DNA from: Phycomyces nitens
Taxonomy: Eukaryota; Mucoromycota; Mucoromycetes; Mucorales; Phycomycetaceae
Assembly: GCA_022702545.1 (NCBI GenBank)
Contig: JAHRBC010000005.1
Location: forward strand, 1,984,001-2,048,000
Length of the DNA stretch: 64,000 nt
Direction: 5' to 3'
Part shown: piece by piece, positions 1 to 10,250 of the stretch
Layout: every line of letters begins with the position of its first letter
How positions within the stretch are numbered: position 1 is the first letter of the stretch
Notes under the pieces: generated by a model
Seen by the model: the letters and a program-made list of their open reading frames with translations, nothing else
Database searches by the model: none
Told to the model about the DNA's origin: nothing
Program-made: the position numbers and the translations under genes

Positions 1-136
1 GGACAGGAGCACTTGGATCAATAAACAAGGGTTTAGTCTGATGAGCGGACTTTGTGACTTTGTCTTTGAATATTATAGTCCTCTTTAGTGTATATGTATA
101 TATATATGTGTGTGTGTTGTGCGTCTCTTGTTCTTT

Positions 137-2382
137 ATGTTCTGTAGACGGTCAAGATTAGCGCAATCGGCTTTAGTAAGCAGGCTCCAGACTCCTGGGG
201 CCAAATTCTCTCACGTGCAAAGGCCAAACATACTCCATCGTGCAGTCAAGAAGAACACGGGCGCATCCTACTCTGGTTACCGGACCTTTACTGCAACACC
301 TCTGTCCAACCCAATACCTGACACACACAAACGTTCCTTTGGCCAGCCAACAGTCCACACCCATCCTTATTTGATCGGCAAAGACGATCGTAAATACCCT
401 CTTGTTGCTCTTTTCTATCTTTCTAAACCTTGCTATTCCAGTTACGCCCGGAATACCAAAGTCCGAGTATGAGCTTCGACGCACGATCCTAATGAGCTCT
501 CTTCCAAAGGGAAGCACGGTAGTCAGCGTGGGCTACAAGACCCGCTACATGACCAACAATATCTTTTATCAATTCCACCAGAATACAGACTTTTGGTATC
601 TATGCGGCTTCAACGAGCCCGATTCTGCCATGATCCTACGCAAGTATACAAACATAGTCCCCTCCCTCCCCAGTGATTATCTCAGGCATTAATAGGCTTG
701 GAAATATTAGAAAAGGATGATTCACCAAGAGGATACAAGCAGATCATGTTTGTCCCTCCCAAGTCTGCCCATGCGGAACTGTGGGATGGCCCTCGTACTG
801 GTGTAGAAGGTGCCAAGGATGTCTTTGGTGCAGACGAGGTAATTTGGTTTTACAAATTTAATAATAATAATAATAATGTGATTTTCATTTATTATAAATT
901 TATTAAAAACATGTGTATATTGCGCCTTAGGCTTATGACAATTCTCGGTTCAATTTATTCCTCAAAGATGCCATGGATTCAGACAATCTATTCATCGACA
1001 GCCCCTCTGTTACTCCATCATTGCTGTCCGAAGACAGGAACAAAAAGGTCATTGAAGCTGGTAGGAACATATTGCCATCATTCATAGCTCAACTTCCGTG
1101 GATTGAGAAAAATAGCCTTTTGCAGGGTGTGTAATGAGCATATATTCTTGCTAACCATCCACTAAGGAAGTGGCCATTTTCTCTTTCTTTCTTTCTTTTT
1201 CTTTTTTTCTTTTTTGACTCAAAGCCTCGAAACATTGTACAATTCTAAATGTTTATCTCTTTTGGATTCTTGTAGCAAAATTCAAGAGGGCACTGAAACC
1301 TCTCAGTAGCATCATTCAAGAGATGAGGATGATCAAGAGTGATAATGAGATTGAGATTATGAAGAAATCTGGTCAAATTAGCTCAAAGGCCTTTATCCAG
1401 GTATATATGGAAATCACTGCAAGTTATTTCCCCCCCCCCAAAAAAATAATTAACTTTATGTTATAGGCAATGAAATGGACACAACCAAACTTCTCGGAAG
1501 GTCAGCTTTGGGCTAAACTTGATTATGAGTGCCGCATGAGAGGATCAAGTATGCTTGCCTATGTTCCTGTGGTTGCTGGTGGGCCCAATGCTCTGTCCAT
1601 GCACTATGTTCGCAATGACATGAACCTGAGGTGGGTGGCTGAATGAAATCCTGGATCACAAAAGTGAGTAGTGGTATCTTACTTTTTTTATCTATAGAGA
1701 TGGTGATCTGGTATTAGTAGATTGTGGCGGGGAGTACAATGGATATGCCAGTGATATTACCCGTACCTGGCCCGTGAATGGCAAGTTCACTGAACCACAG
1801 CGCGAAATCTATCAGGCCGTTCTCAATGTGAACAAGGCCTGTATTAAAGTAAGTGAATTTATCTAGTACTACAAGATCAATTCTTCCTTATCCATTTTTC
1901 TCTTTCTTTTTCTTTTTTTTAGTTGTGCACTGAAGATGCCAAGCTCTCTCTCCATGGCATCCACTCGGAATCTGTGAGATTAATGAAGAAAGAACTTGAT
2001 GCCATTGGCTTCTCTGTCACAAACTCGGTAAGTCTAGGGAAATCATCATTACAATGGTTTTATTGATGGTCGGTCTGGCTGTTCATAACAGGATCTTGAG
2101 AATATCCTTTACCCTCATCATGTTGGACACTACCTTGGCCTGGATGTTCATGATCTACATGACATTTCTCGTTCACGCACACTGAAAAAGAACATGGTGA
2201 TAACTATTGAGCCTGGACTGTATATTCCTTACAACAAGAAGTTTCCCAGTAAATACCATGGTATTGGTATTCGCATTGAAGATAACGTTGTCATTGGAGA
2301 AGAGACTCCCTATGTCTTGACGGCGACTGCACCAAAGGAGGTTATAGACATTGAACACTGCTGTAAAAGTACACCAGAATAA
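137..2382 (+). CDS. ICP55: Mitochondrial Xaa-Pro aminopeptidase (Icp55/XPNPEP3 type, M24B)
   Basis: Nine exons by eye: 137-389, 442-639, 711-838, 931-1126, 1276-1400, 1467-1630, 1698-1848, 1923-2027, 2092-2382, giving 536 aa in frame. Family knowledge: these metallopeptidases remove an N-terminal residue from matrix proteins after presequence cleavage. Seen: an Arg-rich, acid-poor N-terminus ([18 protein letters not shown]) that looks like a mitochondrial presequence; an AMP_N domain with [18 protein letters not shown]; a pita-bread catalytic domain with metal-ligand motifs [35 protein letters not shown] and RIEDN. The start is the first ATG in this frame. The second intron seems to use a GC-AG pair (donor GCAAGT at 640, acceptor ending 710), since no GT donor there restores frame with a normal-sized intron. 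Identity is secure; the second splice is less so. Confidence 0.93.
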
Positions 2383-3683
2383 TGTAAGAGCTATAGAATA
2401 ATATATGAGGTTTTAGAATTCTAGAATAATAATCACCAAAAAGTATCCCCCCCAAAGGGCAAGCATTATTCAACAAATTTACTTTATTGTATATATAAAA
2501 AGATGTTAATAATCTACACTACAAATATTAAACACTCTTGGTATTCAATTTATGTCTTTACGATTAAAGAGTAATCATATATATATATATATATTCATGG
2601 CCTATTGATTGACTTTAAGTATCAAGTCTATTAAATAGAAAGCATTAAAGTCTAAAACAAAAAATGAAGCATATTCATAAAAGTCGATTATAGACATTTT
2701 TTCTTATTAAAATTAATAACACAACTTTTTTTTTTTTACTATATTTTGGTTTTCTTGCTTTTTACATGATATAATTTTTAAAAATATCCAAATAAAAAGA
2801 TATATATTTTGGATACTTTGTACTTTGATGTCTTGTTGCATATTATATTTTCCTTGGCAATTTGATCTGGAAAATGTATTTCTTGTATATTCTCTTTACT
2901 TTTTCATGAAATAAATCTTTGGTATCATTCTACATTTTTTATTATACTGTGCACTGTATGGCTTGTTGGTATTTTCTTTAAAAAAATATTCTAAAACTTT
3001 ATTAAACTCTTTATGTTCTTGATTATAATATCATGATTCAGTTAATAAAAGTAATAAAAATATACAAAGTGCTAAAAATAAAAGAAACTTTTTAAATTAA
3101 TTTAAAAAAAACTTGGATTAAATATTCTTTGAAATCAATAGAAAAAGATCTAGCATATAGACAGACTGATATTTATTATAAGAAAAAGCTAGAAATATGT
3201 TTTAGAATATCAAGAGATTTTTATATAACTTATAGTAATTATAATCATATATAAGATAATATTTTTTTCTACTTTTTTCCTATTCAATTAAAAAAAAAGT
3301 TAATATAGATTATATAGTATACAAGTAATATTAACGTTTAATTATATTCAAATAATGTAAATAATGCTAATAAAATATCCAAAATATAGCTCTATATACT
3401 TTTATATTATTGTTTTTTTATATAAATTAGTTTTTTTTAAAAAAAAATAAAAAAAAAGAATCAATTAAATCAAATAAATACCTTTAATAATATTTATCTA
3501 GTTCAATTAAATTCAACTTGCCATCTTTTTAAACAGTAAAAGAAGAGTATCAGCATACTTGTCTTTATCTTTTATTCAAATATCAATCATTATACTCAAT
3601 AATTATAATAATCAAATATTTAGCAGTCGCGGTAAAGTTTTATATAGACTTGTATTTTTTTTGGTTGGTAGTCTAACTGTCAT
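2383..3683. other. AT-rich intergenic DNA, no gene seen
   Basis: About 1.3 kb of strongly AT-rich sequence with A and T runs and a short TA dinucleotide tract near 2578-2594. It separates the aminopeptidase stop from the tRNA gene. I see no convincing coding frame or repeat border; the first part should hold the aminopeptidase 3' UTR. Confidence 0.6.
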
Positions 3684-3756
3684 ACCTACATGGCGTAATG
3701 GATAACGCATTGGTCTCCTAAACCGAAGATTGCGGGTTCGAGTCCCGTTGTGGGTA
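3684..3756 (+). tRNA. tRNA-Arg (anticodon CCT)
   Basis: A 73-nt cloverleaf folds by hand. The acceptor ACCTACA pairs with TGTGGGT plus discriminator A. A D arm with GCGT/ACGC follows. The anticodon stem TTGGT/ACCGA (one G-T pair) encloses loop CTCCTAA, placing CCT at 34-36, so it reads AGG. The T arm is GCGGG-TTCGAGT-CCCGT. There is no intron and CCA is not encoded. An LTR retrotransposon begins 24 bp after the 3' end. Confidence 0.93.
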
Positions 3757-3780
3757 TATTTTGACTATTTATAGCCAAAT

Positions 3781-4091
3781 TGTCGTTCCTGATCTGGGAT
3801 GGTCTTCCTTTTACTATAACAAAGCCAAAAGGTCAATCCCACTGGGGAAACAGGAGTATACGTAAAATCAAAGAGAGGATAAAAGATACTTTTTATTATT
3901 ATGACTTTGGTTATCTTATATAGTTCTCTAACTAATACTGCGCATTATCCGCAGTAGTTATTATATGATATTTTCATAAAAGAAGAGACATTGTACTGCG
4001 GTTAATGCTCAGGAAGATGTTACTGCGCATAAAGAAGTACTGCGGTTAATCATCTTCAGATTTTACGGATTCATCAAAATAATGTCCGACA
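3781..4091 (-). repeat. 3' LTR of the Ty3/Gypsy element
   Basis: A 311-bp direct repeat of 8772-9082. It contains a hairpin, TACTGCG at 3936-3942 with CGCAGTA at 3950-3956, and two more TACTGCGGTTAA motifs near 3994 and 4038. The last codons of the integrase frame run into this LTR, stopping at 4046. Confidence 0.95.
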
Positions 4092-6139
4092 TCACCCCCT
4101 CCCGAAACTGTTGATAGTCCTCGATCAACCACAGAGGAATCCACAAGGGAAAACGGCAAGGCAGAAGAGGCATCCAAGACAAGGTCACGGCGCATCTGGG
4201 CACGGGCAGGGGTTGGGTGATACCAGGTATTGTGAAAATCATCGGATTTGGCAATCTTGAGGCGATCGGCATGGACCCAGGAGGTATAAGGCACACCCTC
4301 CATGGTAGTGAGCTTGTATATGTTCTTTTCAAAGTTCTTGTCAACGACAATGTACGGTCCCATCCAGTTGTACTCTAAGCCAAATTTGTTCTCATGTCGT
4401 AGCAACAAATGCTCACCAATTGCAAACTGATGCGGTTTCATAATGGAGTCCCATCGTTCCTTGTCTTGTTGACTATTGGCGGCTACTCGAGCATCAGCAT
4501 CTATGCGAGCTTGTTGGAGATTACGAAGAAAAGGAATGGCACCATCAGAAACAAGAGCAGGATCATTGGGAATCGATGTATCCATGAATGGGCGCAAGGG
4601 ATCACCGGGAATACGGGGTTCGCGACCATATGTCAAGAAAAACGGGCTAAACCCAGTCGTGCGGTGCTTTCTGATTCGGCAAGCCCAAAGTGAAGTCTCC
4701 AGATATTCGTCCCAACGATGTATAGCTCCATGGACATATTTGCGCAACATTTGTTTGAGGATACCATTTAATCGTTCACATTTCCCATTGGTCCGGGGGT
4801 GAAAGGCAGAAGTCAACTTGTGGTGCAGCTTGATCTTTTGAATGTAGAATTTTAGGATATGCGACATAAAGTTGGCACCACGATCAGTGAGAATTTCGTC
4901 AGGGCAGCCAAAACGCATAACGATTTCTTCGTACAGGAAGTTGGCGATGGCTTCACCAGTGGCAGCAGGGACAGCACGGGCAATGGGCCAGTTAGTGGCA
5001 TAATCAACTGCAACAAGAATCCAACGGTTTCCATTTACGGTAGTGGGTAGTTCTCCAATGAAATCGAGATGCCAGCGTGAGAATGGGGGAGGAATATCCA
5101 GTGGCTCCATCGGTGCATGGTGGATGTTACGTTCCGCGTTGGAAGCCAATTGGCATTGAGGGCACTTTTCCAGCCATTCTTTAATCTGACTTCGCATGCC
5201 TGGCCACCACCAACGTTTCTTCATGAGATCGTATACCGTGGTTTCACCAGCATGTCCAAAACCATTGTGGAAGTTGTTTACCAGATCGGCACGCTTTGTG
5301 AACAGTGCAAATCGAATCTCTTGAACGGTGTCACCAATCTTAACCAGTCTGAACACCTTCTGTTCCCGGACTACGAACTTATTGCGTTGTCGATTTAGTA
5401 ACTCTTTGATATCTTCTGGCCATTCATCTTCGGTACGAGCATAGAATTTCGGCCAATCGGAAGTCTGTGTGTCTGGCATAGTGTACAAGTATTCGGGTTC
5501 CATGGAGTCAATCGCAGAGGCATCAAATTCGGGACCGTCCATTCGGGAGAGTACATCGGGAACACCGTTATCCTTGCCTGGCTTGTATTGGATGATAGGG
5601 TCGTATAGTTCAAATTCAGCAATCCATCTTACTAGGCGAGGAGTTGGCTTCACTTGGCTGCGGAAGTACTTGAGTGGGAGGTGGTCTGTGTATACCGTGA
5701 ACGGCTTTCCTTCGATCATACACCGCCATGTACGCAAGGCGTGTAAGATACCCAGTAGCTCGCGTTCTTGGGCCGGATACGATCTTTCAGCGGTAGATAA
5801 CTTCTTCGATTCAAACGCCAATGGTTTCAAAATTCCTTCCTCATCTTCTTGCATTAGAACAGCACCAACACCGAAATCCGAGGCGTCAGTTTCAATACGG
5901 AACGGTTTGTCCATATCAGGGGCTAGGAGTACTGGTGCTGTACTAAGTTTTTCCTTGAGGATGTCAAAACTTGCCTGACATGTGTCCGTCCATACAATAG
6001 GGCGTCTCTTCGGCCCTGTGCCTTTGGTGAGATCCGTTAATGGGGCAGCAATTCCAGCAAAACCAGGAATAAAGCGTCGGTAGTGTTGTGCGAGGCCAAT
6101 AAATTGCCGGACTTCTTGTACATTGGAGGGGCTATCCAT
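4046..6139 (-). CDS. Retrotransposon Pol, RNase H and integrase part
   Basis: A 697-codon frame beginning at the RT/RNase H boundary. RNase H motifs: FRIETDASDFGVGAVLMQ, YPAQERELLGILHALR and YTDHLPLKYF. The integrase has a zinc domain (HNGFGHA through CPQCQ) and a DDE core (Asp in HLDFIGEL, Asp in ILTDRGANF, Glu in NGKCERLNG). A C-terminal GPYIVVDKNFEKNIYKL segment resembles the usual GPF/Y region; no chromodomain was recognised. The stop at 4046 lies 46 bases inside the 3' LTR, so the last residues overlap the purine tract and LTR. The ATG at 6139 is probably not a natural start; this is the downstream part of pol after a frame change. Confidence 0.92.
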   Translation of the reverse strand: MDSPSNVQEVRQFIGLAQHYRRFIPGFAGIAAPLTDLTKGTGPKRRPIVWTDTCQASFDILKEKLSTAPVLLAPDMDKPFRIETDASDFGVGAVLMQEDEEGILKPLAFESKKLSTAERSYPAQERELLGILHALRTWRCMIEGKPFTVYTDHLPLKYFRSQVKPTPRLVRWIAEFELYDPIIQYKPGKDNGVPDVLSRMDGPEFDASAIDSMEPEYLYTMPDTQTSDWPKFYARTEDEWPEDIKELLNRQRNKFVVREQKVFRLVKIGDTVQEIRFALFTKRADLVNNFHNGFGHAGETTVYDLMKKRWWWPGMRSQIKEWLEKCPQCQLASNAERNIHHAPMEPLDIPPPFSRWHLDFIGELPTTVNGNRWILVAVDYATNWPIARAVPAATGEAIANFLYEEIVMRFGCPDEILTDRGANFMSHILKFYIQKIKLHHKLTSAFHPRTNGKCERLNGILKQMLRKYVHGAIHRWDEYLETSLWACRIRKHRTTGFSPFFLTYGREPRIPGDPLRPFMDTSIPNDPALVSDGAIPFLRNLQQARIDADARVAANSQQDKERWDSIMKPHQFAIGEHLLLRHENKFGLEYNWMGPYIVVDKNFEKNIYKLTTMEGVPYTSWVHADRLKIAKSDDFHNTWYHPTPARAQMRRDLVLDASSALPFSLVDSSVVDRGLSTVSGGGDVGHYFDESVKSEDD
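4092..4103 (-). other. Polypurine tract
   Basis: Read on the minus strand, GGGAGGGGGTGA lies directly against the first base of the 3' LTR, the standard place for the plus-strand primer of an LTR retroelement. It sits inside the integrase reading frame (Gly-Gly-Gly codons), so it is also coding. Confidence 0.75.
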
Positions 6140-7602
6140 TCTTGTATGGTCTTGACCTTGTCCGGTGAGGGAAGTATGCCTTGTGCTGACACGTTGAAAC
6201 CAAGGAAAGTTAGCTCCTTCTTGTTGAATTCACATTTCTTGAGGTTGGCAATCAACTTGGCTTCACGGAGGCGGTTCAACACATGGCGTACATGTTTAGC
6301 ATGTTCTTCGGGGGTCTTGCTGAATATGAGGATGTCGTCCAAATATACCAAAGCAAACTGGTCTAAGCAATCTCCAAGAACCTTATTCATGAGGTGTTGG
6401 AAAGTTGGCGGGGCATTTGTCAGACCAAAAGGCAGGACCAGGAACTCGTATTGACCATATCGGGTGTTGAATGCGGTTTTCGGCACATCAGAGTCTTGGA
6501 TACGTACTTGGTGGTAACCACTCTTCAAATCCAGACTTGTGAAATGGTTTGACCCGCGGAGCCGTTCCAAACACTCGTCAATTCTTGGTAAGGGGTGGTT
6601 GTTACGGACAGTAACCTTGTTCAAGGCACGGTAGTCAACACACATTCTCATTTCGCCGTTCTTCTTTTTCACAAACAATATAGGTGCACCCCAAGGTGAT
6701 GAGCTTGGACGGATGAGGCCGAGGTCTAAGAGTTCTTTCAATTGTTTCTTGAGCTCGTCGAGTTCGCGCGGGCTCATCTTGAACGGTGGTTTGTTAACAG
6801 GGTATGCATCGCCAGTGTTTATTACATGTTGAACATCACGGCTTGGCGGTAATCCGGGCAAACCATCTTGGAAAACGTCATCAAACTCTTTCACCAATGA
6901 TGTCCATTGCTCGTCTTTTGTCATTTCACCTTTCTCGCTCTTGATGTGCAACAAAAAGCATTCAGCCTCCTCCCTCCGAGAGAGTTTCTGGACTTGCTTG
7001 GCAGATATGAGGTAGCCCAGGTGAGGCTTCATCGGGCGGTTACCATAAGGACGCAGGACAAATTCATAGCCATCACGCGAGAGTAACCAGCTGTCACTAT
7101 GCCAATCGGGAACGGGTTTGGCATTCTGCAACCATGTGCGTCCGAGGATCAGGTCGAATTTGGTGGGGAACACGAAGGCATCAACAACATCATTATAGCC
7201 GTTAAGAGAGAGAGTTAATGTGGCTTTTCGATTAATATTAATGCTGTGTCCGCCGGCAGTTTCAACTGATCGCCCAGGGATATCCGTGACAAGTGTGGCT
7301 AAATGAGTGATTTGCGGGGATACGTAGTTTGCACTAGCACCACTATCGACGAGAACCAATATCTGTTGTCCATTGAGTGTAGCAGCATACAGAGGGAGAT
7401 CGGTATCCACAGCAGAGTGAAGATCTTCAAGAAAACTTTGATCGGCGGTGAGACAAGGGTCACAGTTCTCTTCAGAAATAGTCTTGTTCTCTTCATTGGT
7501 AACAACTTTATACTGGTCACAAGTTTCTTTATTACTCAAATGTTCAATAGGCTCATTATTGATACTGGCCTGTGGGGAGGAATTTTCTTCCATTGTACAC
7601 AA
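6037..7602 (-). CDS. Retrotransposon Pol, protease and reverse transcriptase part
   Basis: About 520 codons, open upstream into the gag region; the first ATG is at 7593. It contains an aspartic protease with LVDSGASANYVSP and a Ty3/Gypsy RT with VKKKNGEMRMCVDYRALN, FTSLDLKSGYHQVRI and the catalytic box VYLDDILIFS. It ends in RT thumb sequence (CEFNKKELTFLGFNV). After KTIQEW the frame becomes unrelated sequence, while the expected continuation (DSPSNVQEVRQFIGLA) appears in the -1 frame at 6136. The open frame therefore overshoots by about 100 bases to 6037. In Ty3/Gypsy elements the RT and RNase H are normally one frame, so a one-base loss is the simplest reading. Confidence 0.92.
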   Translation of the reverse strand: MCTMEENSSPQASINNEPIEHLSNKETCDQYKVVTNEENKTISEENCDPCLTADQSFLEDLHSAVDTDLPLYAATLNGQQILVLVDSGASANYVSPQITHLATLVTDIPGRSVETAGGHSININRKATLTLSLNGYNDVVDAFVFPTKFDLILGRTWLQNAKPVPDWHSDSWLLSRDGYEFVLRPYGNRPMKPHLGYLISAKQVQKLSRREEAECFLLHIKSEKGEMTKDEQWTSLVKEFDDVFQDGLPGLPPSRDVQHVINTGDAYPVNKPPFKMSPRELDELKKQLKELLDLGLIRPSSSPWGAPILFVKKKNGEMRMCVDYRALNKVTVRNNHPLPRIDECLERLRGSNHFTSLDLKSGYHQVRIQDSDVPKTAFNTRYGQYEFLVLPFGLTNAPPTFQHLMNKVLGDCLDQFALVYLDDILIFSKTPEEHAKHVRHVLNRLREAKLIANLKKCEFNKKELTFLGFNVSAQGILPSPDKVKTIQEWIAPPMYKKSGNLLASHNTTDALFLVLLELLPH

Positions 7603-7613
7603 CCGACCTCCCG

Positions 7614-8732
7614 TTACGGTTGTGTTTCGCGAAAATCCTGCTTCTTTCGGTGCTCCTCATCCAACTGCTTAATCACAGCCATGCGTTGTCTGCAATTCCT
7701 CTTGATATGGCCGGGCTTGCCACACCAATGGCAAGTAGCACTGGTTCGTGCTGGCTGGGGACGGGACTGGTAGTTGTTGCGGCGGCCATTGATTGCATCC
7801 AGGTCCATGGGCTCGGGTCCACTATACTGCTGGTATTGTGGTTGGTACTGTGGCTGGTATTGTTGAGGCAATGGGGCAGGCGTGTACATTTCTTGTTGAC
7901 CAAGCTGGAGACCACTGGCATATGCCAAGGCAATGTTACAGGCATCGTCAACGTCGACAGGGCGGGCAGCAAGGACATTACCACGCACACTTGGGTGGAG
8001 ACCTCGGACAAACTTGTCAAGAGCTTCTTCGTCGTTCATCCCAGGAAGCTCCAACTGGATGTCTTGGAAGGCATCGATGTACTCGGCCACAGTTCCTCTT
8101 TGGTATAGTCTTGCGAGGCGGTCCCTAGAGGTCTGTAACGAGTATACTGGGCGGAATTCTCCTGAAAGAGCAAGTCTAAATTCGTCCCAGGTTGTTGGAT
8201 GCTTCTCCTTGAGTTCCATTCGTCGCCACCAAGTGTCGGCTCGGTCACGCAGCAGGTTCACTGCAAAATCACAGGCTCTGGTGGGGGTGAAATTGTAGTA
8301 CTTGGTGTAACGTTCGACTGCGCGCAGCCAACCATCGACAACTGCGGCAGATCGTTCTCCTCTAAAACAATCTGGTTGTTTTATACGTTCTGCTCGCGAG
8401 TCTTGCTGTGCAGTTACTGCCTTCATCGCTTCAGCCACAGCTGCTGCTATGGCTTCGGCTGTGACTGTGACAGGTGGAGGGGCCATTTCTTCTGGTTTTC
8501 TGTTCTTTCCTGTTAGTGTCGCGGCAAGGTGTTGGGCAAGTTCGGACCACTTTTCTTCTCGTGCAGGAGTACTCTTGATTCTTTGTTCTTCGGGTACGTA
8601 TGGTACACGCCGGTTCTTCTTATAGTCGGTTACTAGTTCGCTGGGTAACAAGTTCTGGACTCGTTCTTCAATCTCGAACTGGCTAAGTGTTTTGTTGTCA
8701 AGTGTTTCTTGGTGTCTTTCAACCGGATTCAT
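7614..8732 (-). CDS. Retrotransposon Gag polyprotein
   Basis: An intact 372-aa frame. The middle (about residues 120-260) matches the retrotransposon gag capsid family, with AVNLLRDRADTWWRRM, GEFRPVYSLQTSRDRLARL and FVRGLHPSVR. A PQYQ-rich stretch follows, then one CCHC zinc knuckle, CHWCGKPGHIKRNC, near residue 340, which should bind RNA during particle assembly. The ATG at 8732 is the first in frame. Pol lies in the -1 frame relative to gag and stays open across the gag stop, so -1 frameshifting or reinitiation could express it. I saw no clear slippery heptamer. Confidence 0.93.
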   Translation of the reverse strand: MNPVERHQETLDNKTLSQFEIEERVQNLLPSELVTDYKKNRRVPYVPEEQRIKSTPAREEKWSELAQHLAATLTGKNRKPEEMAPPPVTVTAEAIAAAVAEAMKAVTAQQDSRAERIKQPDCFRGERSAAVVDGWLRAVERYTKYYNFTPTRACDFAVNLLRDRADTWWRRMELKEKHPTTWDEFRLALSGEFRPVYSLQTSRDRLARLYQRGTVAEYIDAFQDIQLELPGMNDEEALDKFVRGLHPSVRGNVLAARPVDVDDACNIALAYASGLQLGQQEMYTPAPLPQQYQPQYQPQYQQYSGPEPMDLDAINGRRNNYQSRPQPARTSATCHWCGKPGHIKRNCRQRMAVIKQLDEEHRKKQDFRETQP

Positions 8733-8752
8733 CAAAATTTATTAGGAGGAAA

Positions 8753-8769
8753 AATAGCTTCAGCTACCA
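8753..8769 (-). other. Candidate tRNA primer-binding site
   Basis: On the minus strand, two bases after the 5' LTR, the sequence reads TGGTAGCTGAAGCTATT. TGG complements the CCA tail of a tRNA, and TGGTAGC would match a tRNA ending GCTACCA, as fungal initiator tRNAs do. The match to an initiator tRNA beyond about seven bases is not evident, so the primer identity is open. Confidence 0.6.
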
Positions 8770-8771
8770 AT

Positions 8772-9082
8772 TGTCGTTCCTGATCTGGGATGGTCTTCCT
8801 TTTACTATAACAAAGCCAAAAGGTCAATCCCACTGGGGAAACAGGAGTATACGTAAAATCAAAGAGAGGATAAAAGATACTTTTTATTATTATGACTTTG
8901 GTTATCTTATATAGTTCTCTAACTAATACTGCGCATTATCCGCAGTAGTTATTATATGATATTTTCATAAAAGAAGAGACATTGTACTGCGGTTAATGCT
9001 CAGGAAGATGTTACTGCGCATAAAGAAGTACTGCGGTTAATCATCTTCAGATTTTACGGATTCATCAAAATAATGTCCGACA
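8772..9082 (-). repeat. 5' LTR of the Ty3/Gypsy element
   Basis: A 311-bp copy that looks identical to 3781-4091. For the minus-strand element this is the upstream LTR and should carry its promoter. The three TACTGCG motifs and the short hairpin lie here too and could be regulatory; that is inference only. Confidence 0.95.
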
Positions 9083-9989
9083 AAATCAAGGATTTTAGCA
9101 GTCACACGAGTTATTCATTTTTCCGTTTTTGGAAATATTTTTAAAAAGTGCGTAATTTATTGGTCTAGAGTTTAAAAATAATATTTTTGAGTCTCTTATT
9201 AGCCAATTATATACATTGGACTTTGAAATGTATTTTTATTTAACAAATAGAATGTTTTGTTGAAATTAATACTCAACTGGTTAAGATTGCCTATATTACT
9301 AATAATATTGTGTACATTTATTTTCTACGTAAAAATATTAATAATATAAAAAAAGTTCAGTTAGAGCATCAACAACAACTTGATAATTGCTGATGTATCA
9401 GCTGTATGTTTTGACTCTTCAACAGCAAAGAATTGTCCTTTTTTTTTTGAAGTTCAAAAGTTTGTCTTGTATTCTTTGGACCAGAGAGCCAAGTTCACCA
9501 TTAACCATGTATTATGTATTGGTGCCATTTTATTTCTGTGCTTTGATATATATATATATATATAAAGCTCAACCAAGTCATTACTGTCATATAAATTATT
9601 TGCTAGAACGAGGGATATTATTTTGAAAGAGTATAAAATATGTTTGTCAAGAAAATAGATATTCGCAAATAAACTAATCGGTGGTTCAGAGGCCTCTGTT
9701 TTATTTTAAAATGGGTACCAAAACATCTGAAAATTATTGAGTGATGGTGAAGCCTACGTATCTTTGGCCTTGGAAAAAAAAAGGATACTCTACCGAGGAA
9801 TTCATCCAAATAATAGTATAGCATGTAGAGTGAGTTGGTAAAGTTTAATAATGAAGCATTTAAGATGTGTGGATAAAGATTACCAAGCTTCAGGTCCAAA
9901 AATCAATATCAAGAACGTTAATTATTTTGAATAGACAAGATATCATGTGAAGGAACGGGTACTCTCAACATGGCTTGTATAATATATGG

Positions 9990-10130
9990 TGTAAACTCCA
10001 CAGCTGAGTGAAATACAAACTCTACAACCAATATCTGGTTACTTTTTGCTATTGACCATGGCGAGTTAACATCTCAGGAACGACTATACACCAGGCACAC
10101 ATACATATCCCACTACTGCAGTGATAAGCG
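9990..10130. repeat. Diverged dispersed repeat, copy 1
   Basis: About 140 bp similar to 12850-12990. Shared stretches are AAACTCTACAACC, a tTCTGG-TAtT-TTTGC stretch and CTATACACCA-GCAC. Nature unknown; it could be a fragment of an LTR or another element. The rest of 9083-10250 shows no gene. Confidence 0.55.
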
Positions 10131-10250
10131 ATCATTATGGAATAGAGATTATATTATATTGGAACTAGAATAATAGGTATATAAAGCACATAATATTCTT
10201 TCTTTGATAAATAAAAGACACTCACAGTATAAAACCTAATAAAAAAGATA

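Larger units (their letters stand above)
3781..9082 (-). mobile_element. Ty3/Gypsy-type LTR retrotransposon, full-length, recent insertion
   Basis: A 5,302-bp element read on the minus strand: 311-bp LTRs at both ends that look identical by eye, gag, protease-RT and RNase H-integrase frames, a primer-binding site after the right LTR and a purine tract before the left LTR. LTRs begin TGTCG and end GACA. The flanking 4-bp AAAT at 3777-3780 and 9083-9086 fits a target-site duplication. Protein order PR-RT-RH-INT is that of Ty3/Gypsy elements. Identical LTRs imply a young insertion, yet pol is split by a frame change near 6136, so this copy may not be autonomous. Confidence 0.95.

Noticed and set aside
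110..136. Upstream start for the ICP55-type gene
   Set aside because: The extension does not begin with ATG; the ATG at 137 gives a proper presequence.
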